Shown: positions 8,901 through 17,953, numbered from the stretch's first letter. The stretch is 41,060 nucleotides of DNA from an uncultured Prevotella sp. (GCA_905234815.1 CAJOIX010000010.1:1-41060), one strand, 5' to 3'. Translations and numbers: made by a program. The notes: generated from the letters alone by a model not told the origin.

Positions 8901-10280
8901 ATGAATCCGAACGATATCAAAGCCGTATATTTTGTTGGCGCCGGCGGCATCGGCATGAGCGCCATTGCACGCTATTTCCTTCAAAAAGGAATGGTGGTGG
9001 GCGGATACGATAGAACACCCACACCACTGACTCACCAACTGCAAGAGGAAGGTATGCAAATACACTATGAAGAAAACGTGGCAGCCATTCCTCAAGCCTG
9101 CACCGATGCAGCGCACACACTCGTTATCTACACGCCGGCCGTACCTGCCGAACACAAAGAACTCATCTATTTCCGCCAAAACGGCTTCGAAATCCAGAAA
9201 CGAGCACAAGTGCTTGGCACGCTTACAAAGACACATAAGGGTCTGTGTGTGGCCGGAACGCACGGCAAGACAACCACCTCGGCCATGTGTGCCCACATCA
9301 TGCACCAAAGCAAACACGACTGCAATGCTTTTCTCGGAGGCATTACCAAGAACTACGGAACCAACTATATCCTCTCGGAAAAGAGCGACTACGTAGTGAT
9401 TGAAGCCGACGAGTTCGACCGTTCGTTCCATTGGCTTCGCCCGTGGGCAACGGTTATCACCGCCACCGATCCTGATCACCTCGACATCTACGGCACCAAG
9501 GAAGCCTATCTGGAAAGTTTCCGCCACTACACGGAACTTATTCAAGAAGGCGGCACGCTTATCATCCATACCAATCTGGAGATGAAACCCAATACGCCGG
9601 CAGGGGTTCGCACCTATACCTACAGCCGCACAGAAGGCGATTTCCATGCTGAAAACATCAAGATTGGCAATGGAGAGATTTCGTTCGATTTCGTTTCGCC
9701 CATCGAGAGCGTGAAAAACATACAGCTGGGCCACCCCGTGCCCATCAATATCGACAACGGTATAGCCGCTATGGCCATGGCACAGGTGGCTGGTGCCACA
9801 GCCGATGAACTGCGCCAAGGAATGAAGACCTTCGCAGGAGTGGACCGCCGCTTCGACTTCAAGATTAAAAACGAGCGCCACGTCTTCCTCTCCGACTATG
9901 CACATCACCCCGAGGAAATCTTTCAAAGTGCCAGCAGCATCCGTCAGCTGTACCAAGACCGGAAAATCACGGCCATCTTCCAGCCGCACCTCTATACCCG
10001 GACACGAGACTTCTACCGCGAGTTTGCCGCGGCTCTGAGCCAGCTCGACGAAGTGATTCTCTGCGATATTTACCCCGCACGAGAACTCCCCATCGAAGGG
10101 GTAAGCAGCGAGTTAATCTACAACTGCCTTGCACCTGGCGTGGAGAAAAGCATGATAAAAAAATCGGAAGTGCTCGATTTGGTGCGAAAAAGAGATTTTG
10201 ACGTGCTGTTGGTGCTTGGTGCCGGCGACCTCGACGACTATGTGCCCCAGATAGCCGAGATACTAAACAACAAAGACTGA
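8901..10280 (+). CDS. murC: UDP-N-acetylmuramate:L-alanine ligase MurC
   Basis: Cytoplasmic Mur ligase for the first amino acid of the stem peptide. N-terminal Rossmann domain with VGAGGIGMSA at about 11-20, ATP loop GTHGKTTT at 119-126, and the C-terminal ligase domain with DYAHHPEE and QPHLYTRT. The 459 residues are normal. It starts on the base after the murG stop. ftsQ follows after 45 bp. No murF or ddl is seen in the part of the cluster inside the window. Confidence 0.96.
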   Translation: MNPNDIKAVYFVGAGGIGMSAIARYFLQKGMVVGGYDRTPTPLTHQLQEEGMQIHYEENVAAIPQACTDAAHTLVIYTPAVPAEHKELIYFRQNGFEIQKRAQVLGTLTKTHKGLCVAGTHGKTTTSAMCAHIMHQSKHDCNAFLGGITKNYGTNYILSEKSDYVVIEADEFDRSFHWLRPWATVITATDPDHLDIYGTKEAYLESFRHYTELIQEGGTLIIHTNLEMKPNTPAGVRTYTYSRTEGDFHAENIKIGNGEISFDFVSPIESVKNIQLGHPVPINIDNGIAAMAMAQVAGATADELRQGMKTFAGVDRRFDFKIKNERHVFLSDYAHHPEEIFQSASSIRQLYQDRKITAIFQPHLYTRTRDFYREFAAALSQLDEVILCDIYPARELPIEGVSSELIYNCLAPGVEKSMIKKSEVLDLVRKRDFDVLLVLGAGDLDDYVPQIAEILNNKD

Positions 10281-10325
10281 GACAACAAACCATAAACCAT
10301 AACCATAAAATATCAACTCGTAGAA

Positions 10326-11117
10326 ATGCGAATCAGCTGGTCTAAAATAGGATTCTTCACGATAGATCTGATTCTGGGAGCTTATCTGCTGCTGGCCTTC
10401 ACCGCTTTCAACAAAACCGATGAAGTGCAGAAAATCTGCTCGGGCGTAGATATTCAGATAGAAGATTACACCCAAAACGGCTTCATCAGTAAAGCTGAAA
10501 TAGAGACACGCTTGGAAAAGGCGCGGCTGCATCCACGCATGCAGCCCATGAGTCGCATCAATACCCGAAAGATAGAGGAAAATCTGCAGCGTATGCCCTT
10601 TGTGCGCACAGCCGAGTGTTACAAGACACAAGACGGGCTCGTGCGAATCAATATCACACAACGAATGCCCATCTTGCGCATCAAGGCCATCAACGGCGAG
10701 GATTATTACCTCGACGATAATAACCAGCGCATGCAAAACGCTCACTATACCAGCGATCTGATTGTGGCCACCGGCCATATCCGCCAGCAGTTTGCTCAGC
10801 GCTATCTGGCTCCACTGATTAAAACCATCAGTGCGAATACATTCTGGGAACAGGAAATTGAACAAATCAACGTACTGCCCGACAAAGGCATTGAGCTCAT
10901 CCCACGCGTTGGCGACCACATCGTCTTCCTGGGCCATTTGCCCGAGTCGAAAGACGCAAAAGAGCAACAACGGCTCATTGCCGAGTTCACCACCAGACAA
11001 CTTGACCGGCTCAAGAAGTTCTATATATATGGACTTTCGCAGGCAGGATGGAACAAATACTCACGCATAAACCTTGAATTCGACAATCAGATTATCTGCA
11101 AACGAAGAGAACAATAA
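10326..11117 (+). CDS. ftsQ: Cell division protein FtsQ/DivIB-like
   Basis: Single-pass divisome protein linking cytoplasmic and periplasmic division proteins. The 263 residues have a short cytoplasmic N-terminus, one membrane segment at about 8-27 and a periplasmic part. The stretch around RMPFVRTAECYKTQDG and INITQRMPILRI resembles the FtsQ beta domain. Sequence conservation of this family is low, so the call rests on these features plus its place between murC and ftsA, the normal dcw position. Gap to ftsA is 21 bp. Confidence 0.88.
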   Translation: MRISWSKIGFFTIDLILGAYLLLAFTAFNKTDEVQKICSGVDIQIEDYTQNGFISKAEIETRLEKARLHPRMQPMSRINTRKIEENLQRMPFVRTAECYKTQDGLVRINITQRMPILRIKAINGEDYYLDDNNQRMQNAHYTSDLIVATGHIRQQFAQRYLAPLIKTISANTFWEQEIEQINVLPDKGIELIPRVGDHIVFLGHLPESKDAKEQQRLIAEFTTRQLDRLKKFYIYGLSQAGWNKYSRINLEFDNQIICKRREQ

Positions 11118-11138
11118 GTAAAAATAAAATAAATACGT

Positions 11139-12557
11139 ATGAAAGAATTTATCGTTGCTATTGAACTGGGTTCCACCAAGATTACCGGTATTGCCGGACA
11201 GAAGAATCTTGACGGAAGTTTCAGCATTCTGGCCGTGGCAAAAGAAGATGCCAGCCAGTGCATCCGCAAAGGTGTTGTCTATAACATCGACAAGACCGTG
11301 ATGAGTATTCAGAACATAGTGAAGAAACTCGAAACCTCGCTGAAGACGAAAATTGCCTGTGTCTATGTGGGCGTAGGTGGCCAGTCGCTGCAGTCGATCA
11401 AGAATGTAGTGCCGCGCGACTTAGACGAACCCACGCAGATTACCTACAACATGATTGACCAGCTGCGCGACACCAACCGCTCGATGGACTATCCCGATCG
11501 CGAAATTCTCAACGCCGCAGTTCAAGAATACAAGGTTGACAACCAGCTGAACATCGACCCTGTGGGCATTCCCTGCAAGCGGCTGGAGGGCAACTTCCTC
11601 AATATCGTATGGCGCAAATCGTTCTACCGCAATTTGAACCGTTGCTTCGAACTGGCTGGCGTGAAGATTGCCGAGATGCGCATCTCGCTCTTGATGCTCG
11701 CCAACAATGTGCTCACCGAAAACGAAAAGCGCACGGGCTGTGTGCTGGTTGACCTCGGTGCCGAAACCACCAGCGTGGCTGTGTTCTACAGAAACATTCT
11801 CCGTCATCTTGTGGTGCTGCCCATCGGCGGAAACAATATCACCAAAGACATTGCTTCCTTCCAACTCGACGAAAGCGATGCCGAACAACTGAAACTCAAA
11901 TATGGCAACGCACAGGTGACCGAAACAGCCTACAATCCTACCGAAGTGATTCCGCTCGACGCAGAACGCAAAGTAGAGATGTCCACCTTCAACAATGTGG
12001 TGGAAGCGCGTGTTGAGGAAATTGTTACCAATGTGGCCCACCAGATACCCATCGAGTACACCAACAATCTCCTGGGCGGCATCATCCTCACTGGTGGCGG
12101 TGCCAATCTCAAGAACATTGAACACGTGTTCCGCAGCATCACCAACATCAAGAAGGTGCGCACGGCCAACTTCATTTTGCAAGAAATCAACACGCTCGAC
12201 CCCGACATCAAGGCGCATAACGGCCGTTACAACACGGTGCTGAGCCTTCTCGTGAGCGGCGAAATAAATTGTGCCGGCGAAGACATTCGCAATGATCTCT
12301 TTGCCGATGAAAATGCGGACGATGCAGCCGGAACAGAAATGCCAAAGGGCACCGTGGATGATTTTACAAAGGTGCCTACCCCTGACGAGAAAGAACAGGA
12401 AGAAGAAGAGCGCCGCCGCAGACAGGAAGAGCTTGAACGCGAAGCAGAAGAACAGCGTCAGGCCGAACGTGCCGAGCGCAAGAAGAACTCATGGGGCAAT
12501 CGGGCCTGGCGCAGCATGAAGTCCTTCCTCGGCAGTCTGGTCGAACCAGAAGATTAA
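11139..12557 (+). CDS. ftsA: Cell division protein FtsA with charged C-terminal extension
   Basis: Actin-like ATPase that tethers FtsZ filaments to the membrane. The N-terminus AIELGSTKITGIAG is the phosphate-1 motif, VLVDLGAETTSVAV the phosphate-2 motif, and GGIILTGGGANL the adenosine-binding motif. After the core, from about residue 400, there is a strongly charged, probably helical stretch rich in E, R and Q, and the protein ends in an amphipathic segment (RAWRSMKSFLGSLVEPED) that could be the membrane-targeting helix. At 472 residues it is about 50 longer than E. coli FtsA, explained by the charged linker. Confidence 0.95.
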   Translation: MKEFIVAIELGSTKITGIAGQKNLDGSFSILAVAKEDASQCIRKGVVYNIDKTVMSIQNIVKKLETSLKTKIACVYVGVGGQSLQSIKNVVPRDLDEPTQITYNMIDQLRDTNRSMDYPDREILNAAVQEYKVDNQLNIDPVGIPCKRLEGNFLNIVWRKSFYRNLNRCFELAGVKIAEMRISLLMLANNVLTENEKRTGCVLVDLGAETTSVAVFYRNILRHLVVLPIGGNNITKDIASFQLDESDAEQLKLKYGNAQVTETAYNPTEVIPLDAERKVEMSTFNNVVEARVEEIVTNVAHQIPIEYTNNLLGGIILTGGGANLKNIEHVFRSITNIKKVRTANFILQEINTLDPDIKAHNGRYNTVLSLLVSGEINCAGEDIRNDLFADENADDAAGTEMPKGTVDDFTKVPTPDEKEQEEEERRRRQEELEREAEEQRQAERAERKKNSWGNRAWRSMKSFLGSLVEPED

Positions 12558-12564
12558 AGCACGG

Positions 12565-12600
12565 AGGAAATGGCAGTACGCGCCATTCCTTCACTTTTAT
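12565..12600 (+). other. Hairpin in the ftsA-ftsZ gap
   Basis: Arms AGGAAATGGC (12565-12574) and GCCATTCCT (12582-12590) pair with one bulged A over a 7-nt loop and are followed by a T-rich but interrupted stretch. It may be a weak terminator or mRNA-end stabiliser between ftsA and ftsZ, which would let ftsZ be expressed at a different level. The interrupted T tract makes full termination doubtful. Confidence 0.45.
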
Positions 12601-12644
12601 TTTCATCTTTCCCATAATCCCTATCAATAAAAAATTCATCTACA

Positions 12645-13979
12645 ATGGAAGACTACAATAATTTCTCCAGTATTCTCGATTTTGGCGACGACCAGAAAAA
12701 AGAGAACAGCATCATCAAAGTGATTGGTGTTGGTGGTGGCGGCGGCAATGCCGTGAACCATATGTACAAAGAAGGCATTCACGATGTGTCGTTCGTGGTG
12801 TGCAATACCGATGCTCAGGCGTTGAGCGATTCGCCCGTGCCTGTTCATCTGCAGCTTGGCAAGGAAGGCCTGGGCGCCGGCAATAAGCCAGAGCGTGCCC
12901 GCATGGCCGCCGAAGAAAGTGCCGACGATATCCGCGCCATGCTGGGCGACGGCACCCGCATGGTATTCATCACCGCAGGAATGGGTGGCGGTACCGGCAC
13001 CGGTGCTGCGCCAGTCATTGCCCGCATCAGCAAAGAAATGGACATACTCACGGTGGGCATCGTGACCATTCCTTTTGAATTTGAAGGAGCCCGAAAGATT
13101 GACCAGGCCCTCGACGGCGTGGAAGAAATGTCGAAATTTGTTGATGCGCTCCTCGTAATCAACAACGAACGCCTGCGCGATATCTACTCTACAGAGTCGT
13201 TCCTCGAGGCCTTCGGCAAGGCCGACGACACGCTGAGCGTAGCCGCCAAGTCGATAGCAGAGATCATCACCGTGCATGGCATCATGAACCTCGACTTCAA
13301 CGATGTGAAGACGGTGCTCAAGGATGGTGGCGTGGCCATCATGTCCACAGGCACAGCCGAGGGTGAAGACCGCGTGAAACGTGCTATCGAGAATGCGCTC
13401 CACTCGCCGCTGCTCAACAACAACGACATCTACAACTCGAAGAAGATTCTCCTGTCTATCAATTTCTGCCAGTCGGAAGGTCACTCGTCGCTCATGATGG
13501 AAGAGTTCAACGATATCCACGAGTTCATGGGCAAGTTTGGCAGCGACTTTGAAATCAAATGGGGTATTGCCAACGATCCCACGCTGGGCGACCAGGTGAA
13601 GGTGACCATCCTTGCCACCGGCTTCGGCCTGAACAATGTGGAGGGCATGAACGAACACATCGGCAAGCGCCGCACACAGGAGGACATAGAAAAGCAGGCC
13701 GCTCTGGAAGAGAAGAACCAGCAGCGCAAGCAGCGCCGCGAAGAGTATTACGGCCACCACGGCCCGATGCAGCAAATCAAGCGCTCGCGCCATATTTTCC
13801 TCTTCAACAACGAAGATCTGGACAACGAGGACGTGATTCTCGCCATCGACAATTCGCCAACCTACAACCGCACACGGACCATGCTCGAAGAGATTCGCAA
13901 GAATTCGGAGAGCAGAAAGTCGCAACAGTCAGCCACCACCAGTGCCGACAACGTGGAAGGTGTGATTTCGTTCGCATAG
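12645..13979 (+). CDS. ftsZ: Cell division GTPase FtsZ
   Basis: Tubulin-like GTPase forming the Z ring. The nucleotide-binding parts are clear: GVGGGGGNAVNHM near the N-terminus and the tubulin signature GGGTGTG at 114-120. The 444 residues include a charged linker after about 335 (EKQAALEEKNQQRKQRREE). The end of the protein has no DxPxFLR-type conserved peptide; the nearest candidate is IDNSPTYNRTR about 50 residues before the stop. Last gene of the dcw cluster here. Confidence 0.97.
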   Translation: MEDYNNFSSILDFGDDQKKENSIIKVIGVGGGGGNAVNHMYKEGIHDVSFVVCNTDAQALSDSPVPVHLQLGKEGLGAGNKPERARMAAEESADDIRAMLGDGTRMVFITAGMGGGTGTGAAPVIARISKEMDILTVGIVTIPFEFEGARKIDQALDGVEEMSKFVDALLVINNERLRDIYSTESFLEAFGKADDTLSVAAKSIAEIITVHGIMNLDFNDVKTVLKDGGVAIMSTGTAEGEDRVKRAIENALHSPLLNNNDIYNSKKILLSINFCQSEGHSSLMMEEFNDIHEFMGKFGSDFEIKWGIANDPTLGDQVKVTILATGFGLNNVEGMNEHIGKRRTQEDIEKQAALEEKNQQRKQRREEYYGHHGPMQQIKRSRHIFLFNNEDLDNEDVILAIDNSPTYNRTRTMLEEIRKNSESRKSQQSATTSADNVEGVISFA

Positions 13980-14031
13980 TACCTTCGCCTCCTCCCCTGG
14001 GAGGAACGCAAAAAATAAGTCAACTGGGAAT

Positions 14032-15048
14032 ATGAAGTACTCATTCATCATACCTGTCTATAACCGGCCCGACGAAGTTGATGAACTGCTGGAGAGCCTG
14101 ACCCATCAGCGCAACCGCGACTTTGAAGTGCTGATTGTTGAAGACGGCAGCCAGACCCCCTGCGAAGCTGTTTGCCAGAAGTATGCCGACCGCCTTTCGC
14201 TGCGCTATTTTGCCAAGGCGAACAGCGGACCTGGGCAGAGCCGCAACTATGGTGCCGAGCGGGCCGAGGGCGATTACCTCATTGTGCTCGACAGCGATGT
14301 GGTGGTGCCCGAGGGCTATCTCGATGCTGTTGAAGCGGAACTGGCCAATCAGGAGGCTGATGCTTTCGGCGGTCCGGACGCAGCCCATGAGTCGTTCACC
14401 GATGTGCAAAAAGCCATCTCCTACAGTATGACATCATTTTTCACCACGGGCGGTATTCGCGGCGGGAAGAAGAAGCTCGACAAGTTCTATCCCCGCTCGT
14501 TCAACATGGGCATCCGCCGCGAGGTTTACACCACTCTGGGCGGCTTCTCGAAAATGCGATTTGGCGAAGACATTGATTTCTCCATCCGCATTTTCAAAGG
14601 CGGCTACCGCTGCCGGCTGTTTCCCGAAGCCTGGGTCTGGCACAAACGCCGCACTGACTTCCGGAAATTTTTCCGGCAGGTTTACAACAGTGGCATAGCC
14701 CGCATCAATCTTTTCAAGAAATACCCCGAGAGTCTGAAGCTGGTGCACCTGTTGCCCGCTGTATTCACCTTGGGGACATTGGGGTGCGTCGCACTCTCAA
14801 TCGTCGGTTTCGTATTGAACATCAACTGGTTAGGCTGGAGCCCGCTGGCGCTGTTGAGCTGCTATGTGGCGCTGGTCTTTGTCGATGCAACGGTCGTTTA
14901 CAAAAGCGTTAAAATAGGCGCCCTGTCGGTGGCAGCAGCCTTCGTTCAACTTATGGGCTACGGCTTCGGATTTCTCGAAGCCTGGTGGAAGCGCTGTGTG
15001 AAAGGGGAAAGCGAGTTTCAGGCCTTTGAAAAAAACTTCTACGCATGA
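14032..15048 (+). CDS. Family 2 glycosyltransferase with C-terminal membrane segments
   Basis: Inverting GT-A fold glycosyltransferase; donor and acceptor cannot be read from sequence. The N-terminus YSFIIPVYNRPDEV is the typical GT2 first strand, a DSD metal-binding motif is at 87-89, and FGEDIDFS further on matches the catalytic ED region. From about residue 240 three or so hydrophobic stretches suggest membrane anchoring, as in enzymes that act on lipid-linked or cell-envelope glycans. It starts 52 bp after ftsZ and its stop overlaps the radC start (ATGA), so the two are probably co-translated. Confidence 0.85.
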   Translation: MKYSFIIPVYNRPDEVDELLESLTHQRNRDFEVLIVEDGSQTPCEAVCQKYADRLSLRYFAKANSGPGQSRNYGAERAEGDYLIVLDSDVVVPEGYLDAVEAELANQEADAFGGPDAAHESFTDVQKAISYSMTSFFTTGGIRGGKKKLDKFYPRSFNMGIRREVYTTLGGFSKMRFGEDIDFSIRIFKGGYRCRLFPEAWVWHKRRTDFRKFFRQVYNSGIARINLFKKYPESLKLVHLLPAVFTLGTLGCVALSIVGFVLNINWLGWSPLALLSCYVALVFVDATVVYKSVKIGALSVAAAFVQLMGYGFGFLEAWWKRCVKGESEFQAFEKNFYA

Positions 15049-15731
15049 AGCGTCTCAGTATTCAACACTGGCAGCGCGAGCAGCAACCGCGCGAACGGCT
15101 CATCGACCATGGGCCCGAAGCGCTCACCGATGCCGAGCTGCTGGCCATACTCATCGGATCGGGCAACGCTGAAGAGAGCGCCGTGGCCCTGACCACACGC
15201 CTGCTCGACAGTTGCAACCGAAACCTGAACTCGCTCGGCAAATACTCGCTCGCCGACCTGATGCAATACAAAGGCATCGGGCAAGCGAAGGCCGTGACCA
15301 TTCTGGCCGCCTGCGAACTGGGAAAACGCCGGCAGCTGCAAGCCGCCGAAGAGCGACAGCGGTTCGCCTCGGCGCAAGACATCTATAAATATATGCTCCC
15401 AACCATGCAAGACCTCGACGTGGAGGAAGCATGGGCACTGCTGCTGAACCAAAACTTCCGACTGATCAAGCGCATACAGCTCTCGCGCGGCGGCATCACC
15501 GAAACGGCCATTGATGTACGCCTTCTCATCAAGGAAGCCCTGCTGGCCGGAGCCACCACCGTGGCCTTCTGCCACAACCACCCGTCAGGCAATGCACAAC
15601 CCAGCCGCGACGACGACCGGCTCACTGAAAACATACAGAAAGCCTGCAGCCTGATGCGCCTCTATCTGCTCGATCATGTCATCGTGACCGACGGCCGTTA
15701 CTACTCCTATCGCGAACAGGGAAAACTCTAA
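15045..15731 (+). CDS. radC: RadC/YeeS-family JAB-domain protein
   Basis: Member of the RadC family, once named a DNA repair protein; its biochemical role is not settled. A helix-hairpin-helix region lies at about 74-97 (MQYKGIGQAKAVTI). The C-terminal JAB/MPN-like domain carries the metal-binding signature HNHPSGNAQPSRDD with His177, His179 and Asp189/190. The 228 residues are full length. The ATG at 15045 overlaps the glycosyltransferase stop by 4 bp. Confidence 0.95.
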   Translation: MKRLSIQHWQREQQPRERLIDHGPEALTDAELLAILIGSGNAEESAVALTTRLLDSCNRNLNSLGKYSLADLMQYKGIGQAKAVTILAACELGKRRQLQAAEERQRFASAQDIYKYMLPTMQDLDVEEAWALLLNQNFRLIKRIQLSRGGITETAIDVRLLIKEALLAGATTVAFCHNHPSGNAQPSRDDDRLTENIQKACSLMRLYLLDHVIVTDGRYYSYREQGKL

Positions 15732-15771
15732 AAAACACCCCCGCAACTACCCTTCCATTGCAGCCATTTTT

Positions 15772-15854
15772 CAAAAGCTATGCTTTTACCTTCTAAAAGC
15801 TATTCTTTTGCACGCCAAAAGCTATCCTTTTGAAGCCCGAAAGCATAGTTTTTG
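15772..15854. repeat. Array 2 of 22-bp near-palindromic repeat (4 units)
   Basis: Cores of 17 bp start at 15772, 15794, 15816 and 15838 with spacers CCTTC, CACGC and AAGCC, keeping the exact 22-bp period. The first three are in the GCTATNC orientation; the fourth (CGAAAGCATAGTTTTTG) is in the reverse orientation. The array lies about 40 bp past the radC stop and about 90 bp before the manC promoter. The rest of the 274-bp gap is unremarkable apart from that promoter. Confidence 0.9.
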
Positions 15855-15944
15855 AAACGCAATTTTTATTCCTCTGATATTCAACCGGTTGTAAAATCTC
15901 GCTCCCCGCCACGTCGGCAGGCCGAGAAGAAAACCCCGAAAAAG

Positions 15945-15976
15945 TTTGGCTTTCTTGGGGATAACCTGTATTTTTG
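15945..15976 (+). promoter_or_regulatory. Bacteroidota-type promoter for manC
   Basis: TTTG at 15945-15948, a 20-bp spacer, then TATTTTTG at 15969-15976, an exact match to the Bacteroidota primary-sigma pattern TTTG-N19/21-TAnnTTTG. The manC ATG lies 30 bp after the -7 box. Confidence 0.75.
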
Positions 15977-16005
15977 TGAAAACCTATTAACCTAAATCTA
16001 TATCC

Positions 16006-17091
16006 ATGCTATCTAAAAATGCCTACTGCGTAATACTTGCAGGCGGAAAGGGTCGCCGACTGTGGCCCTGCAGCCGTGAAGAAAAGCCCAAACAATTCGA
16101 CGATTTCTTCGGTTCGGGCCGCTCACAATTGCAACAAACCTACGACCGCTTCCGCGCCCTGCTCCCCGCCGACCACATCTATGTCATCACGAACGTGGCC
16201 TACCAGCACTTCGTGAAAGACCAACTGCCCGAGATTACCTCGGAACAAATACTCTCCGAGCCGGTGCACCGCAACACGCTGCCCTCCATTGCCTGGTCCG
16301 TATTCCGAATCATCAACCAAGACAAAAACGCCAGCATCATCGTTTCGCCCTCCGACCACGCCGTGCTCGACGAGCAGATATTCCGCGACGACGTGGCACG
16401 CGCCCTCAGCCTGGCCAACAAGCAAGACGGATTCATCTGCATGGGCGTTCGCCCCACCAGGCCAGAGCCTGGCTACGGCTATATGCAAGAAGGCAAGAAA
16501 CAGCCCGACGGACTCATCAAAATCAAATCGTTCACCGAAAAGCCCAACCGCGAATTTGCGCAACTCTTCATGCAGAGCGGCGAATTCTATTGGAACACAG
16601 GTATGTTCGTTGCACGCGCCACCTACCTGACAAAACGATTCGACGAGATACTGCCAAACGTGCTGCGCGACCACCAATACAGCAACCCTTTCGCCTCGAT
16701 TGAAGAAGAAAACGAATACATGGCCGAGAACTTCTCGTGCTATCCCAACCTCTCCATCGAGCGCGGCATACTCGAACCGCTCACCGATGCCTACATCCTG
16801 CCCTGCCACTTCGGATGGGCCGACCTCGGCACGTGGCACTCCATCTACGAAGCCACACACAACGCCGAAGGCGAAAACATCACACTCGACACCGAGGCGC
16901 TCTTCGAACACGCAAAAAACAACATCGTCAAACTCCCGCACGGACGCTTCGCCGTCATCAACGGACTCGACGGATACATCGTAGCCGAACAGGGCAACGT
17001 GCTCCTCATCTGCCCCAAGGAAGACTCATCGGCACTGATACGCAAATACCTGGGCGAAGTGCAACTGCGCAAAGGCGATCAATACATCTAA
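16006..17091 (+). CDS. manC: Mannose-1-phosphate guanylyltransferase
   Basis: Makes GDP-mannose from mannose-1-phosphate and GTP for glycan synthesis. The nucleotidyltransferase signature LAGGKGRRLWP is at 11-21 and PKQF at 28-31. SPSDH, FTEKPN and FYWNTGMF further on are typical of the family. At 361 residues it has the transferase domain only and lacks the isomerase domain of the bifunctional enzymes. It has its own promoter. The next gene begins after four codons in the same reading frame. Confidence 0.94.
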   Translation: MLSKNAYCVILAGGKGRRLWPCSREEKPKQFDDFFGSGRSQLQQTYDRFRALLPADHIYVITNVAYQHFVKDQLPEITSEQILSEPVHRNTLPSIAWSVFRIINQDKNASIIVSPSDHAVLDEQIFRDDVARALSLANKQDGFICMGVRPTRPEPGYGYMQEGKKQPDGLIKIKSFTEKPNREFAQLFMQSGEFYWNTGMFVARATYLTKRFDEILPNVLRDHQYSNPFASIEEENEYMAENFSCYPNLSIERGILEPLTDAYILPCHFGWADLGTWHSIYEATHNAEGENITLDTEALFEHAKNNIVKLPHGRFAVINGLDGYIVAEQGNVLLICPKEDSSALIRKYLGEVQLRKGDQYI

Positions 17092-17103
17092 ACAACAGAA
17101 GAA

Positions 17104-17538
17104 TTGAAAAAACTGCTCACCTACATCCGCCGTATGCCCCGCACACGCGGCTTCGGCATACAGTCGCCCTGGTCGTACCAGTTCGTGCGCCAAGTGGCAG
17201 CAGGAGCCGGCGAAGGACCCCAGCCGCTGCAAGGAGGCACCTTCGATGAGCGGCTCGCGCAGTTTCTCAACCGCATGGGCACCACCGAAGAACACATCCT
17301 GCGCATCAGCGCAGAAAACCTTGCGGAGCCAGCCTGCACAGCCTTCCTCAACAACGGGAACGACAAGCGCGTTCTCATCGTGAGCAACCTATACCAATCG
17401 CCCCAAGCCCTCCAACACTGGCAACAACTCGCCCAAGATCAGCGCGTCACCGTCAGCTTCGACCTGTTCGACCTGGGCATCTGCTTCTTCATAAAAAGCA
17501 CCACCAAACAACACTACAAAATCAACTACAAAAAATAG
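17104..17538 (+). CDS. Short protein resembling a shortened Bacteroidota methyltransferase-like family
   Basis: 144 residues if started at TTG 17104; the only early ATG, at 17134, would remove the first ten residues. The segment RGFGIQSPWSYQFVRQV and the ending FDLGICFFIKSTTKQHYKINYKK resemble the two ends of a Bacteroidota SAM-dependent methyltransferase-like family of about 240 residues. The middle, where a glycine-rich SAM-binding motif would be expected, is absent, so methyl transfer is doubtful. The TTG start keeps a family-like N-terminus (KKLLTYIRRM). It shares the manC frame, separated only by the manC TAA and four codons. The family link is from memory. Confidence 0.6.
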   Translation: MKKLLTYIRRMPRTRGFGIQSPWSYQFVRQVAAGAGEGPQPLQGGTFDERLAQFLNRMGTTEEHILRISAENLAEPACTAFLNNGNDKRVLIVSNLYQSPQALQHWQQLAQDQRVTVSFDLFDLGICFFIKSTTKQHYKINYKK

Positions 17539-17560
17539 TTTGAAAAAAAGCTACAGAAAA

Positions 17561-17591
17561 CTTGCTTATTATAAAAAAAACACTACTTTTG
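17561..17591 (+). promoter_or_regulatory. Promoter for the DUF2795 gene
   Basis: CTTG at 17561-17564, a 19-bp AT-rich spacer and TACTTTTG at 17584-17591, a full match in the -7 box and three of four in the -33 box. The DUF2795 start codon is 50 bp further on. Confidence 0.65.
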
Positions 17592-17640
17592 CGCGATAAT
17601 AAAACACCATAACGTCAAACTGTCAATAGCAAACTGAAAT

Positions 17641-17862
17641 ATGTATTGGACACTTGAACTGGCCTCGAAACTCGAAGACGCGCCCTGGCCCGCAACTAAA
17701 GAAGAACTCATCGACTATGCCATCCGCTCCGGAGCACCGCTCGAAGTGCTGGAAAACCTCCAAGAAATAGAAGACGAAGGCGATGTCTATGACAGCATCG
17801 AAGACATCTGGCCCGACTATCCCACAAAAGAAGACTTCCTCTTCAACGAGGATGAATATTAA
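17641..17862 (+). CDS. DUF2795 family small acidic protein
   Basis: 73 residues starting MYWTLELASKLEDAPWPATK, very rich in Asp and Glu in the second half and ending FNEDEY. The whole sequence fits DUF2795, a widespread small family of unknown function. No membrane segment or signal peptide. It has its own promoter and a strong terminator, so it is a single-gene unit. The last 123 bp occur again 346 bp downstream with one base difference. Confidence 0.85.
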   Translation: MYWTLELASKLEDAPWPATKEELIDYAIRSGAPLEVLENLQEIEDEGDVYDSIEDIWPDYPTKEDFLFNEDEY

Positions 17863-17890
17863 GGCTTGCATCTAAGCCCAAATCACTTTA

Positions 17891-17937
17891 AACCAGCGAG
17901 ATAAACAAGAACTGTTTGCCTCGCTGGTGTTTTTATT
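17891..17937 (+). terminator. Rho-independent terminator of the DUF2795 gene
   Basis: Perfect 9-bp arms ACCAGCGAG (17892-17900) and CTCGCTGGT (17920-17928) around a 19-nt loop, followed by GTTTTTATT. Confidence 0.85.
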
Positions 17938-17953
17938 GGTGTCTGCCAAATTC

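Noticed and set aside
15772..15854. Repeat cores as tandem promoters
   Set aside because: The cores contain TTTTG and TA, but the distance between a TTTG and the next TA is 16 bp from start to start, not the 23-25 of the Bacteroidota promoter, and the TA-to-TTTG spacing is wrong.
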